This document shows positions 9,443 through 17,722 of a stretch of 64,000 nucleotides of DNA, piece after piece. Made by a program: the position numbers and the translations under genes. The stretch is from Plantactinospora sp040120695. Lineage in GTDB: Bacteria; Actinomycetota; Actinomycetes; Mycobacteriales; Micromonosporaceae. The stretch is from assembly GCF_040120695.1 (NCBI RefSeq), contig NZ_JBEEAC010000004.1, forward strand, positions 310,001 to 374,000. Direction: 5' to 3'. Within the stretch, counting starts at the first letter, position 1. Each line of letters opens with the position of its first letter. Below the pieces are notes generated by a model. That model saw only the letters and a program-made list of their open reading frames with translations. It made no database searches and was not told where the DNA came from.

Positions 9443-9487
9443 CCGGAACAGAATCCCGCCGTACGTCCGAATCCCCACAGATGGAGC

Positions 9488-9511
9488 ATCCCGGACCTGG
9501 GGGTCCGGGAT
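9488..9511 (-). terminator. terminator downstream of tRNA-Arg
   Basis: A perfect 10-bp stem (ATCCCGGACC) with the loop TGGG lies 28 bases beyond the 3' end of the minus-strand tRNA. Confidence 0.6.
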
Positions 9512-9538
9512 TCAGGGTTCGTACTCTGTCTGGATCGG

Positions 9539-9611
9539 CGCGCCCGGCAGGATTCGAACCTGCGACCAACTGCTTAGAAGGCAGCTGCTCTATCCGCTGA
9601 GCTACGGGCGC
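9539..9611 (-). tRNA. tRNA-Arg (anticodon TCT)
   Basis: The 73-base minus-strand sequence folds as a cloverleaf. The acceptor GCGCCCG pairs with CGGGCGC, the D arm reads GCTCAGCGGATAGAGC, and the anticodon stem GCTGC/GCAGT closes the loop CTTCTAA. The T arm is GCAGGTTCGAATCCTGC. The anticodon TCT reads the rare codon AGA. CCA is not encoded: the discriminator G is followed by CCG. There is no intron or long variable arm. Confidence 0.95.
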
Positions 9612-9705
9612 GGGACGTGGTCGTGTGCCCCAGCAGGCTACCGCTGCCGGGACGAGCCTCGGCGAGGACGTGACGATCTGGCCTGCACATACTAGGTTTC
9701 GAAGC

Positions 9706-10734
9706 GTGCAGTTGACGAGCACAATGTTTTTGCCGCTGCTGGTGTCGACCGAAGACGCCAGGTACGGCGAGAACCACCTGCTCGAAGACTTCACCCAGGA
9801 CCTCGACGTCGGCTACTCGTTCGGGCCGCCGTACGGCGGCCGCCTCGTCACCTGGGACGACCTGGACGAGCTTGAGATCAGCCAGGCCGAGCTGCGGCAG
9901 GTGGCCGTCGACAATCTCTACCGGCTGCTGCCCCGGTTGCGGATCGACGGCCAGCCGCCCGCGCCGATGCTCTCGTTCGGCGGGTTGGAATCCACCGTGC
10001 TGCTCGCCGCCGAGGTCTGGGAGGATCTGGAGCGGTCCGTGCCGGGCGAGCTGGTCGTCGGCGTCCCGGCCCGGGACGTGGTGATTGTCACCGGTACGGC
10101 TTCCCGGCCGGGCATCGAGAAGGTGCGGCGGGCCGTGGACCGGGTCTTCTTCGCCGGCGACCAGAATCTGCTCAGCCGTGAGCTGCTGGTGTGGCGCGAG
10201 GGCGGGTGGTCGACGTATCGGACGACGCCGGAGCCCGAGCCGCGGGCGGATCGGTGGGAGGAGCCGGGGCGCCGGCGAGGCGCGGCTCCGAAACCGGAGC
10301 CCGAGCCGGAGCGGTGGCGGGGTGCCCCGGAGCCGGAGCCTGAGCCGGAGCGCTGGCGGAGCGCGCCCCCGGAGCCGGAGCGCTGGCAGGGAACTCCCCG
10401 AGTTGAGGAGCCCGACCGCTCGGGTCCCCGGCGGTGGCGTGGCGACGCGCGGCCGGAACCGGAGCCGGCGCCCGAGCCGGAGCGCCGGCGGGACGACCCC
10501 CGGCCGGCGTCAGGGGCAGGCCGGGCCCGCTGGCATGACAGCCCCCGTCCCGAGCCTGAGCCGGAAGCCGAGCCTGAGCCGGGTCGGTGGCGGGGCGCGT
10601 CGGGCTCGGAACCGGGTCCGTACCGCCTGCCTCGACAGCGGTCGGGTGACGGGGGGACGACGGACTGGCCGGAGCGGCCGCCGGTGCGGGGATCGAAGCG
10701 ACGTAAGCCGAGGCCCAGCGGGCCAACTCGGTGA
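9706..10734 (+). CDS. DUF1444-like protein with Pro/Glu/Arg/Trp repeat tail
   Basis: About 342 residues from GTG 9706; an ATG at 9724 is an alternative because neither has a strong ribosome site. The first roughly 170 residues form a compact domain (YGGRLVTWDDLDELEIS, VVGVPARDVVIVTGT) resembling the DUF1444 family, whose function is unknown. The rest, about 160 residues, is low complexity with repeats of the form PEPEPERWRGA. It is alternately acidic and basic with regular Trp and ends KRRKPRPSGPTR. The tail is probably disordered. The gene diverges from the tRNA and precedes ssb, with a 200-base gap containing DnaA-box-like sites. Confidence 0.7.
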   Translation: MQLTSTMFLPLLVSTEDARYGENHLLEDFTQDLDVGYSFGPPYGGRLVTWDDLDELEISQAELRQVAVDNLYRLLPRLRIDGQPPAPMLSFGGLESTVLLAAEVWEDLERSVPGELVVGVPARDVVIVTGTASRPGIEKVRRAVDRVFFAGDQNLLSRELLVWREGGWSTYRTTPEPEPRADRWEEPGRRRGAAPKPEPEPERWRGAPEPEPEPERWRSAPPEPERWQGTPRVEEPDRSGPRRWRGDARPEPEPAPEPERRRDDPRPASGAGRARWHDSPRPEPEPEAEPEPGRWRGASGSEPGPYRLPRQRSGDGGTTDWPERPPVRGSKRRKPRPSGPTR

Positions 10735-10811
10735 ACACCTGCTGCGATACGGCTGGCCCGGAGAGGGCGCGGTCGCGCAGGGCAATACCAGATCACTTCT
10801 TGATCAGGGCT

Positions 10812-10839
10812 TTTTCCACAGGGCACCCGGTTGTCCACA
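10812..10839 (+). promoter_or_regulatory. two DnaA-box-like 9-mers upstream of ssb
   Basis: TTTTCCACA (10812-10820) and TTGTCCACA (10831-10839) lie in the same orientation 19 bases apart. The second is identical to the actinobacterial DnaA-box consensus and the first differs by one base. They sit about 100 bases before the ssb start. Binding by DnaA here would be regulatory rather than an origin, because only two boxes are visible. Confidence 0.5.
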
Positions 10840-10935
10840 GGCGAGCCGACAGCGGTGGCTGCCTGACGGGTACGGCGGCGACGCTATCGGTCGAGTCGGC
10901 TCGGACGGGAACAACCGGAGCCCTGTGGAGGGACG

Positions 10936-11790
10936 ATGTTCGATACCTATGTAACGATTGTCGGTAATGTGCTGACCGCACCGGAATGGCGGCGTACCAC
11001 GCAGACCGGCACCCTGGTGGCCAACTTCAAGGTGGCCTCGACCGCTCGTCGCCTGGACCGGGAGAGCGGGCGCTGGGTCGACGGCAACAGCCTGCGCGTC
11101 AGGGTGAACTGTTGGCGGAAGTTGGCGGAGGGCGTCGCCTCCTCGGTGATGGTCGGCGACCCGGTTGTCGTGGTCGGCCGGCTCTACACGCGGGACTGGA
11201 CCGACGACGCGGGCAACCACCGGACCATGTACGAGTTGGAGGCGGTGGCGGTCGGCCACGACCTCTCCCGGGGGAGGGGACGGTTCGCCCGCAACCGGCC
11301 GTCGACGGCGACATCCTCGATGGAGGAGGCCGAGGCCGAGGCCCGGGTACACGGCGAGACCACCGAGTCGGTGCCGTCCGACGAGGCACCGGTACTGCCC
11401 GACGAGCGCCCGTTCGACGACGACGGCGAATACCGGGGTCTGCCGGTACCGCCGGGTCAGGGCTTCGATCCGGTGCACCCGCCGGCCGACACCTTCGACG
11501 GCCGGATCGAGCTTGACGGGCTGCCCGACGGTGACGTGACCGGCCCGGACGAGACGACCACTTCGTTGACCGGCAGCTCCTACGGCCCGCCGGGCGGTGG
11601 TGGAGGAGAGCAGAACGACATCGACGGGGTCGACGTCGGGGAGGACGAGATCGAGCCCGACGGCAACGGTGGGGACGCGCAGAGCCAGGAGTTCCGCGAC
11701 GAGAACGACGCCGGTACCGCAGACCTCGGCAAGATCGGCGGCGCCGGGCGAAACCGCCGTGGTCGTGGCCGGCTGCCGGTGTCCGTCTGA
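10936..11790 (+). CDS. single-stranded DNA-binding protein, paralogue without the acidic C-terminal tip
   Basis: This is a 284-residue SSB. The N-terminal OB fold is complete: MFDTYVTIVGNVLTAPEWR, then RVNCWRKLAEGVASSVMVGD, then VVVVGRLYTRDW (to about residue 115). The remaining roughly 165 residues are acidic and Gly/Asp-rich. The protein ends GRGRLPVSV instead of the DDDIPF-type tip through which replicative SSB recruits partners. Actinobacterial SSB paralogues (SsbB type) also lack this tip and act in chromosome segregation or competence rather than bulk replication. The rpsF/rpsR neighbours typical of the main ssb are absent here. ATG 10936 follows GGAGGGACG. Confidence 0.85.
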   Translation: MFDTYVTIVGNVLTAPEWRRTTQTGTLVANFKVASTARRLDRESGRWVDGNSLRVRVNCWRKLAEGVASSVMVGDPVVVVGRLYTRDWTDDAGNHRTMYELEAVAVGHDLSRGRGRFARNRPSTATSSMEEAEAEARVHGETTESVPSDEAPVLPDERPFDDDGEYRGLPVPPGQGFDPVHPPADTFDGRIELDGLPDGDVTGPDETTTSLTGSSYGPPGGGGGEQNDIDGVDVGEDEIEPDGNGGDAQSQEFRDENDAGTADLGKIGGAGRNRRGRGRLPVSV

Positions 11791-11793
11791 ACG

Positions 11794-11823
11794 CTTCCGG
11801 CCGCTAAGCCTGTTGGCCGGAAG
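11794..11823 (+). terminator. terminator after ssb
   Basis: A perfect 9-bp stem CTTCCGGCC/GGCCGGAAG with a 12-base loop starts three bases after the stop codon. Confidence 0.6.
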
Positions 11824-12052
11824 GGGTGCAACCCGGACCTGCCCGGTCCGACTGTCCGGCTCGGCTAGGTGGTCGGACAGTCGGTCGCCCGGATCGACGC
11901 GGTGGTCGCCTCCGCACCGCCCATCCGAGGCGGCCGGGGTGGGGAGGTCGGTCGCGGCACTGGCCGATCTCCCCACCCGAGCCGTCGGGCCGGGTTGCAC
12001 CGTGCGGGCAGCCACGGGCGCAGATCGGGTACGTCCCCTCCTGGTCTTCGGG

Positions 12053-13381
12053 CTATGCCCCGGCCGGCGCGCGGCTGTCAAAGTCCTCCGATTGCTGGCC
12101 GTTCCGGGGTGCCGGCACCGTCCCGGTCGCCTGGTCCGGCGCCTCCGGGGCAGGGTCATCATCCGCCTGCTCGGGCTGCCGCTGACGTACGACCGTCCGC
12201 GCTTGTATGCGGCGTACGCCAGCGGGTGGCGGTGTGGTTCGAGGCCGGCGTCGAGGATTGAGGAGCCGCATCATCGGTGTCTCGACGAAGCGGAAGAGCA
12301 GCCAGGCGGCAGCCAAGCTCACCAGCAGCATGGCGATGGCGACGGCCGGGCCCTGCCAGCCGGGGAACCCGCCGCTGTGCCCGGCGAAACGGAAGATGGC
12401 TTTGATCAGGAAGACATGGACCAGATAGAACGCGAACGACACCTCGCCGAGCCAGACCAGTGGCCGGGACCGCCACGGCGACCAGCGGCCGGTGGTGTCC
12501 GCCCGGGCCGCGCTCGCGATCACCAGTACGTAGCCGAAGGCCAGCACGGTGGTCCAGAGTTCGGCGCGGATCCACTCCATCGACGCGACCCAGATCACGA
12601 CGAAGAGGCCGGTGGAGACGAACAGACCCGGTCCTCGCCACTTTCCCCGCAGCATGAGTTCGGCGGCGGCCACACCCATCCAGAACTCGAAGGAGCGCAC
12701 GACCGGGAAGATCTGGGTGAACCACCAGCGGACGGTCTCCGGCAGCAGTTGCTGGCCCGGCCACATCGCCATGATGAGCAGCGGCATGGCGATGACGACG
12801 GCGTAGAGCTGCCACGCGCGCATCCGGCGGATCAGCGGGAGGGCGAACGGCAGCGAGAGATAGAAGAACATCTCGCAGGCGAGCGACCAACTGACGTTGT
12901 TGATGCTGTAGAAGTAGCCGTCTACCGGAATCCACGCCTGGACCAGGAACAGGTTGGCCACTGCCGCCTTCAGGTTGACGGCGTCGGACCAGTACCAGGC
13001 GAGTGCGAGGACCACGGCCCAGGTGACGAGGTGGTTCGGGTAGATCTTCGCCGCTCGGCGTCGCCAGAAGGCGCGCTTGGTGTCACCGGGCCGGGCGGAC
13101 CAGACCAGTACGAAGCCGCTGAGGATGAAGAAGAACTGCACGCCGGAGAGACCGAGCGTGAAGACCCAGTCGACGACCTGGCGATATCCGGGTTCAGCGA
13201 CGATCTGCATCGTGCCGACGTGAAAACCGAAAACCAGCATCGCGGCGACCCACCGCAGTCCGGTCAGGGACGGCAGCCGGTGCAGCGCACCTCCGGTCCC
13301 ACCGCCGGATCCGTTCGCTGCTCTGCCGGCGGCGGTCGACGGGTCGGGTGCATCCTCGGTGACGGTCGTCACACTGACCAT
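12053..13381 (-). CDS. acyltransferase 3 (OafA/YrhL-type) membrane protein
   Basis: This 442-residue integral membrane protein has about ten hydrophobic segments. The AT3 signature is clear: LPSLTGLRWVAAMLVFGFH near residue 40 with the conserved His, FFFILSGFVLVWS, and the C-terminal LGEVSFAFYLVHVFLI. The family transfers acetyl or other acyl groups to sugars and lipids at the membrane. The last roughly 50 residues are a cytosolic Pro/Arg/Gln-rich tail. The start is ATG 13381, preceded by GAGGAGGCGCG; the frame continues upstream but without a ribosome site or conserved sequence. It converges with ssb. The substrate cannot be inferred because no glycan cluster is adjacent. Confidence 0.85.
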   Translation of the reverse strand: MVSVTTVTEDAPDPSTAAGRAANGSGGGTGGALHRLPSLTGLRWVAAMLVFGFHVGTMQIVAEPGYRQVVDWVFTLGLSGVQFFFILSGFVLVWSARPGDTKRAFWRRRAAKIYPNHLVTWAVVLALAWYWSDAVNLKAAVANLFLVQAWIPVDGYFYSINNVSWSLACEMFFYLSLPFALPLIRRMRAWQLYAVVIAMPLLIMAMWPGQQLLPETVRWWFTQIFPVVRSFEFWMGVAAAELMLRGKWRGPGLFVSTGLFVVIWVASMEWIRAELWTTVLAFGYVLVIASAARADTTGRWSPWRSRPLVWLGEVSFAFYLVHVFLIKAIFRFAGHSGGFPGWQGPAVAIAMLLVSLAAAWLLFRFVETPMMRLLNPRRRPRTTPPPAGVRRIQARTVVRQRQPEQADDDPAPEAPDQATGTVPAPRNGQQSEDFDSRAPAGA

Positions 13382-13701
13382 CGCGCCTCCTCGATGCGCA
13401 CATCGATGGCCAGCACTTACGCCTCCCGTTGGCCGGATCGTGCCGAGATGTTCGGACCTGTGGTCGCTCCCGGCTGGATACCCCCGCTGCCGCGGGTCCG
13501 TCCGTGACCCTATCCGGTGCCGAGGCGGCCCGCGGTCGGCGCGTGCCCAACGAAAGCGACGTGGGACAGCCCTCCACCGCCCGGATGCTGGGCGGCGATG
13601 CCGGATCGAGGGAGCTGTGGGCCGTCGTGCGCTGGCCGTGAGGTGTCGACCGGACCTGGTGACGACCCGGACTAGGCTCCGCACCGGGGGAGGTGGTGGC
13701 C
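13382..13701. other. intergenic gap between the acyltransferase and cobD
   Basis: These 320 bases separate two divergent genes. I see no convincing coding frame, RNA gene or cobalamin-riboswitch-like element. The open frames here lack ribosome sites and codon bias. It should contain both divergent promoters, which are not recognisable by eye. Confidence 0.5.
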
Positions 13702-14853
13702 GTGCGCCCAGTAGGCCGGTCCTCGGGAGAGCCAGATAGCCGGTTGTCCGGAGAGCCAGATAGCCGGTTGTCCGGAGGGCCAGACAGCGGATTGTCCGGG
13801 AGGCGCGGCGGACTGCGTCCCGGCTGGACGCGCCGGACCGGCAGTCGGAGCGGAGCGCCGGGGTGGCTGGGCAGCGGCACGGCGAACGCGGCGGGGCTGG
13901 CCGCCGGCTACGCGCTCGACGCGCTCCTCGGGGATCCCCGGCGAGGCCATCCGGTCGCCGGGTTCGGGCAGTTCGCGAGCGCGCTCGAACGGCGGATGTA
14001 CCAGCCTCGACGTGCCTCGGGTGCCGGGTTCGCGGCGCTGGCCGTCGGCGTACCTGTGGCTCTCGGTGGGGCGGCGGCGGTCGCCACGCGGCATCGGCCG
14101 CTGGCCCGCGCGGCGCTGGTCGCGGCCGCCACCTGGACGGTGCTCGGGGGACGGACGCTACGGCGGGAAGCCACGCTCATGAGCCAGGCCCTTCGCCGGG
14201 CGGACCTGCCGGCGGCACGGCAACGCCTCGGCCACCTCTGCGGGCGGGACCCGGCCGCGCTGGACGAGTCCGAACTCGCCCGCGCCACCGTCGAGTCGGT
14301 GGCGGAGAACACCTCCGACGCGGTGGTCGCCCCGCTGGTCTGGGGCGCGGTGGCAGGGTTGCCCGGACTCCTGGGCTATCGGGCGGCGAACACCCTGGAC
14401 GCGATGGTCGGTCACCGCGCGGAGCGGTACGCCCGGTTCGGCACCGCCGCCGCCCGCCTCGACGACCTGCTCAACCTGGTGCCCTCCCGGCTGACCGGGC
14501 TGCTCACCATCGCCGCCGCCCCGCTGGTCCGGGGCGACCGGACGCGTGCCTGGCAGGTGTGGCGGCGGGACCGGGCGGACCATCCCAGTCCGAACGCCGG
14601 ACAGTGTGAGGCGGCGATGGCCGGCGCGCTCGGCGTCCGGCTGGGCGGCCGTAACGTCTACTTCGGGCGTTCCGAGGTCCGGCCGTTCCTCGGCGACGGC
14701 CCCCGGCCGGAGCGGCGGCACATCGAACGGGCCGCCCGGCTCTCCGGAGCGGTCGGGCTCGCCGCGCTGGGCGTGGCCGTGGCGTACGCGGCCACGAGCC
14801 GGCCGCGTCGCGGCGCGGGCGGTTGGCTCGCCCGCCGGTGGGCAGCCGGATGA
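13702..14853 (+). CDS. cobD: adenosylcobinamide-phosphate synthase CobD/CbiB
   Basis: This membrane enzyme joins adenosylcobyrate with aminopropanol or its phosphate in cobalamin synthesis. About 383 residues from GTG 13702, which has GGGGGAGG eight bases upstream. Conserved CobD segments start near residue 60: AAGLAAGYALDALLGDPRRGHPVAGFG, given here in parts as AGYALDALLGDP and HPVAGFG. Later come SVAENTSDAVVAPLVWG, YRAANTLDAMVGHR and HPSPNAGQCEAAMAGALGV. The first 60 residues are not part of the family. They include a 24-base tandem repeat, so translation may start further in. The stop overlaps the cobQ start (ATGA), showing coupled translation. Confidence 0.9.
   Translation: MRPVGRSSGEPDSRLSGEPDSRLSGGPDSGLSGRRGGLRPGWTRRTGSRSGAPGWLGSGTANAAGLAAGYALDALLGDPRRGHPVAGFGQFASALERRMYQPRRASGAGFAALAVGVPVALGGAAAVATRHRPLARAALVAAATWTVLGGRTLRREATLMSQALRRADLPAARQRLGHLCGRDPAALDESELARATVESVAENTSDAVVAPLVWGAVAGLPGLLGYRAANTLDAMVGHRAERYARFGTAAARLDDLLNLVPSRLTGLLTIAAAPLVRGDRTRAWQVWRRDRADHPSPNAGQCEAAMAGALGVRLGGRNVYFGRSEVRPFLGDGPRPERRHIERAARLSGAVGLAALGVAVAYAATSRPRRGAGGWLARRWAAG
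13731..13802 (+). repeat. 24-bp tandem repeat in the 5' end of cobD
   Basis: There are three units of 24, 24 and 23 bases (GCCAGATAGCCGGTTGTCCG as the core), each encoding about eight residues of the type EPDSRLSG. Because 24 is a multiple of three, copy-number change would keep the frame. Confidence 0.75.
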
Positions 14854-16451
14854 GCCCGGTGAGCGGCGGGCTGCTGGTCGCCGGTACCACCTCGGACGCC
14901 GGCAAGAGCGTGCTCACCGCCGGCATCTGCCGCTGGCTGCACCGCCAGGGGGTGAGCGTGGCGCCCTTCAAGGCGCAGAACATGTCGAACAACTCGGCGG
15001 TGGTGGTCGGGCCGGACGGGCGGGGCGGCGAGATCGGTCGGGCCCAGGCCATGCAGGCCGCCGCCTGCGGGGTGCCGCCGGACCTGCGGTTCAACCCGGT
15101 ACTGCTGAAACCCGGAAGCGACCGGTCGAGCCAGGTCGTGCTGCTCGGCCGTGCGGTCGACACCATCACGGCCGGCAACTTCCGCGCCCTGCGTCCCCGA
15201 CTGGCCACGGCCGCCTTCGAAGCCCTCGCCGAACTGCGCGCCGAATACGACGTCGTGGTCTGCGAGGGGGCGGGCAGCCCGACCGAGATCAACCTGCGGG
15301 ACGCCGACTACGCCAACATGGGGCTGGCCCGGCACGCCCGGCTGCCGACAATCGTGGTCGGCGACATCGACCGGGGCGGTGTCTTCGCGTCGATGTTCGG
15401 CACGCTGGCCCTGTTGGACGCCGCCGACCAGGAGCTCGTGGCCGGTTTCGTGGTCAACAAGTTCCGCGGTGACCTGGACCTGCTCCGTCCCGGGCTCGAC
15501 ATGCTGACCGAACTCACCGGGCGATCGACGTACGGGGTGCTGCCCTGGCACGTCGACCTGTGGCTCGACGCCGAGGACTCGCTCGCCTACGGGCGGGTGC
15601 TCGGCCGGCCGGCACCGCCGAAGGGTGGCGAGTGGCTGGACGTGGCGGTGATCCGGCTGCCCCGGGTCTCCAACGCCACCGACGTGGAGGCCCTGGCCAC
15701 CGAGCCGGGAGTACGGGTCCGGCTGACCGTCGAGCCGGCCGAGGTGGCCGCCGCCGATCTCGTCGTACTGCCCGGTACGAAGTCGACGGTGGACGACCTG
15801 GACTGGCTGCGCCGTACCGGCCTGGCTGACGTGGTGCAGGCGCACGCGGCAGCCGGGCGGCCCCTGCTCGGCATCTGCGGCGGCTACCAGATGCTCGCCC
15901 GGCACATAGACGACGAGGTGGAGAGCGGGCGAGGGCGGGTCGCCGGCCTCGGCCTGCTACCGGTCGAGATCACCTTCGGCGCCGCCAAGACCGTGACCCG
16001 TTCGATGGGGACGGCGTTCGGGTCGGTCCCGGTCCAGGGCTACGAAATCCACCACGGGTACGTCTCCGGTGCCGACCCGGCACCGCCACCACTGATCCAC
16101 CACCCGGATGGCCGGCCGGAGGGCGCGGCGGTCGGTCACCTGTTCGGCACCCACTGGCACGGCGCCTTCACCTCGGACCCGTTCCGGCGCCGCTTCCTCA
16201 CCGAGGTGGCCAGACTTGCTGGCCGGCACCGCTTCCAGGTCGCCCCGGACACGTCGTTCGCCGCCGCCCGGGAACGCACCCTGGACCTCCTCGGCGACCT
16301 GGTGCAGGAGCACCTCGACACCACCGCGCTGTGGCGGCTCGTCGAACAGGGACCGCCGGCCGGGCTGCCGTTCGTCCCGCCGGGCGCACCTCCGGCACAC
16401 CCGACGACCACCCAGCGCGTCGCGGCGGAACAGGCCCCTGCGCCGACGTGA
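14850..16451 (+). CDS. cobQ: cobyric acid synthase CobQ/CbiP
   Basis: This 533-residue glutamine-dependent amidotransferase makes four amidations of adenosylcobyrinate a,c-diamide. The N-terminal P-loop-like AGTTSDAGKS (about 10-19), FKAQNMSNNS and CEGAGSPTEINL define the synthetase half. The glutaminase half has the nucleophile in LLGICGGYQML and the His in GTHWHGAF. The start ATG overlaps the cobD stop. The C-terminus carries a Pro/Ala-rich extension of about 30 residues. It is intact at all motifs, unlike the CobB at 26.3 kb. Downstream lies a repeat-rich gap and a convergent rhodanese gene. Confidence 0.95.
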   Translation: MSPVSGGLLVAGTTSDAGKSVLTAGICRWLHRQGVSVAPFKAQNMSNNSAVVVGPDGRGGEIGRAQAMQAAACGVPPDLRFNPVLLKPGSDRSSQVVLLGRAVDTITAGNFRALRPRLATAAFEALAELRAEYDVVVCEGAGSPTEINLRDADYANMGLARHARLPTIVVGDIDRGGVFASMFGTLALLDAADQELVAGFVVNKFRGDLDLLRPGLDMLTELTGRSTYGVLPWHVDLWLDAEDSLAYGRVLGRPAPPKGGEWLDVAVIRLPRVSNATDVEALATEPGVRVRLTVEPAEVAAADLVVLPGTKSTVDDLDWLRRTGLADVVQAHAAAGRPLLGICGGYQMLARHIDDEVESGRGRVAGLGLLPVEITFGAAKTVTRSMGTAFGSVPVQGYEIHHGYVSGADPAPPPLIHHPDGRPEGAAVGHLFGTHWHGAFTSDPFRRRFLTEVARLAGRHRFQVAPDTSFAAARERTLDLLGDLVQEHLDTTALWRLVEQGPPAGLPFVPPGAPPAHPTTTQRVAAEQAPAPT

Positions 16452-16453
16452 AC

Positions 16454-16579
16454 GGGGTGACCCTTCGGGCGTCGACCCGGCCGGGTCACCTCCGCACAGT
16501 CGGCCGGGCGGGGTGACCCTTCGGGCGTCCGCCGGGCGGGGTCACCTCCGCGCGCGTCACCTCCGCGCGTCACCTCCGC
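16454..16579. repeat. interspersed short repeats after cobQ
   Basis: The 20-mer GGGGTGACCCTTCGGGCGTC occurs at 16454 and 16510. The 11-mer GTCACCTCCGC occurs four times (16485, 16541, 16556, 16569). GGTGAC and GTCACC parts can pair with each other, so the convergent transcripts of cobQ and the rhodanese gene could form hairpins here. The last copy runs into the rhodanese stop codon. Confidence 0.7.
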
Positions 16580-16980
16580 ACGTCAGCCGGGTGGTCGGCA
16601 CAGGGCAGTCCCGCCCGCCGCCAGGCATCGAAGCCGCCGATCAGGTCCGTCGCCCGCCACAGTCCCAGGGCTCGGAGACTGGCCGCCGCCAGGCTGGAAC
16701 TGTAGCCCTGCCGGCAGACGACCACGATCTCGATGTCATAGCCGACCGCCTCCGGGATCCGGGACCCGCTGGCCGGATCGAGCCGCCACTCCAGCACGGT
16801 CCGGTCGATCACCAATGCCCCCGGCAACTCGCCCTGCTCCGCCCGCTGCGGATCGGTACGGGTGTCCACCAGCAGCGCCCCGCGCCGCACCGCCGCGAGA
16901 GTTTCCAGCGGTGTCAGACGGCGTACTCCGGCGCGGGCGCGCGCCAGCAGCACCGCCACACCCCGATCCTGGTCCGACAC
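16570..16980 (-). CDS. rhodanese-like domain protein
   Basis: This 136-residue single rhodanese domain has RGALLVDTRTDPQRAEQGEL, then a CRQGYSSSLAA active loop with Cys at about residue 90, then IGGFDAWRRAGLP near the end. Members transfer sulfane sulfur from thiosulfate or a protein persulfide. The Arg two positions from the Cys and the six-residue loop length match active sulfurtransferases rather than Cdc25-type folds. GTG 16980 is the start, with only a weak GGCGGA upstream. It diverges from the kinase gene with a gap of 48 bases, so both promoters must be compact. The physiological acceptor is unknown. Confidence 0.85.
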   Translation of the reverse strand: MSDQDRGVAVLLARARAGVRRLTPLETLAAVRRGALLVDTRTDPQRAEQGELPGALVIDRTVLEWRLDPASGSRIPEAVGYDIEIVVVCRQGYSSSLAAASLRALGLWRATDLIGGFDAWRRAGLPCADHPADVRR

Positions 16981-17028
16981 CGGATCATTGTCCGCCTGCC
17001 CAGGTCACCGACGGGTAGGGTCGGCCGG

Positions 17029-17631
17029 ATGTCACCCGTCGTGGAGCCGTACGCCGACCTGGCGGAGCGGATCCTGGGGCGGCCGGCCCGGCTGGGGCGT
17101 ACCCGACTGGTCGCGGTCGACGGGCCGAGCGGAGCCGGCAAGACGGTCTTCGCCGGCCGGCTGGCGGCCGCGTTCGAGGTCGCCACGCCGGTGGTGCACA
17201 CCGACGACCTGCTCGACGGCTGGGCGGACCAGTTCACCTTCTGGCCCCGGCTGGAGGAGTGGATCCTCGCCCCGCTGCGCAGCGGTCGGTCAGCGCGGTA
17301 CCGCCGGTACGACTGGACCCGGGACCGCTTCGGGCCGGACTGGACGGCGGTGCCGCCCGCCCCGGTGGTGATCGTCGAAGGAGTCTCCAGCGCCCGTGCC
17401 GCCATCGCCGCCGAACTCAGCCTCGCCGTCTTCGTGACCGCACCGGTGGACCTGTGCCGGGACCGTACCCTCGCCCGGGACGGCGCTGCGCTGGCATCCC
17501 GGCTGGCGGTCTGGCGTCGCGGCGAGCGTGCGCACTTCGCCGCCGACCGCACCGTCGAGCGAGCCGACCTGGTGGTGGACGGCGCCACCGGCTCGGTGCG
17601 GGACGGCACCGCCTTCGTCCGGGTCCGGTGA
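17029..17631 (+). CDS. uridine kinase-like P-loop NTPase
   Basis: This 200-residue protein has a P-loop VAVDGPSGAGKTVFAGRLA (about residues 26-44). A segment follows in which an acidic VVHTDDLLDGW binds the nucleoside in uridine/phosphoribulokinase relatives, then VVIVEGVSSAR and a basic lid around DLCRDRTLARDG. Several actinobacteria carry such short uridine-kinase homologues; the true substrate is not settled. ATG 17029 has only a weak ribosome site (GGGTAGGG further upstream). The next gene begins 91 bases later on the same strand. Confidence 0.75.
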   Translation: MSPVVEPYADLAERILGRPARLGRTRLVAVDGPSGAGKTVFAGRLAAAFEVATPVVHTDDLLDGWADQFTFWPRLEEWILAPLRSGRSARYRRYDWTRDRFGPDWTAVPPAPVVIVEGVSSARAAIAAELSLAVFVTAPVDLCRDRTLARDGAALASRLAVWRRGERAHFAADRTVERADLVVDGATGSVRDGTAFVRVR

Positions 17632-17722
17632 CGGACTGACCCTGGTCCGCTTATGGACGTATCCGCATCGCTGGGGCACGATCGGCAGGACAGGGCCGAC
17701 GCGCGGCGGGCGGGGGGACACC

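Noticed and set aside
13382..13684. Upstream extension of the acyltransferase reading frame
   Set aside because: The added residues are Arg-rich and unlike the family, and the ATG at 13381 has a near-perfect ribosome site.
14658..15905. Large minus-strand frame antisense to cobQ
   Set aside because: It is the mirror of cobQ codons, His/Gln/Arg-rich, without start signal.
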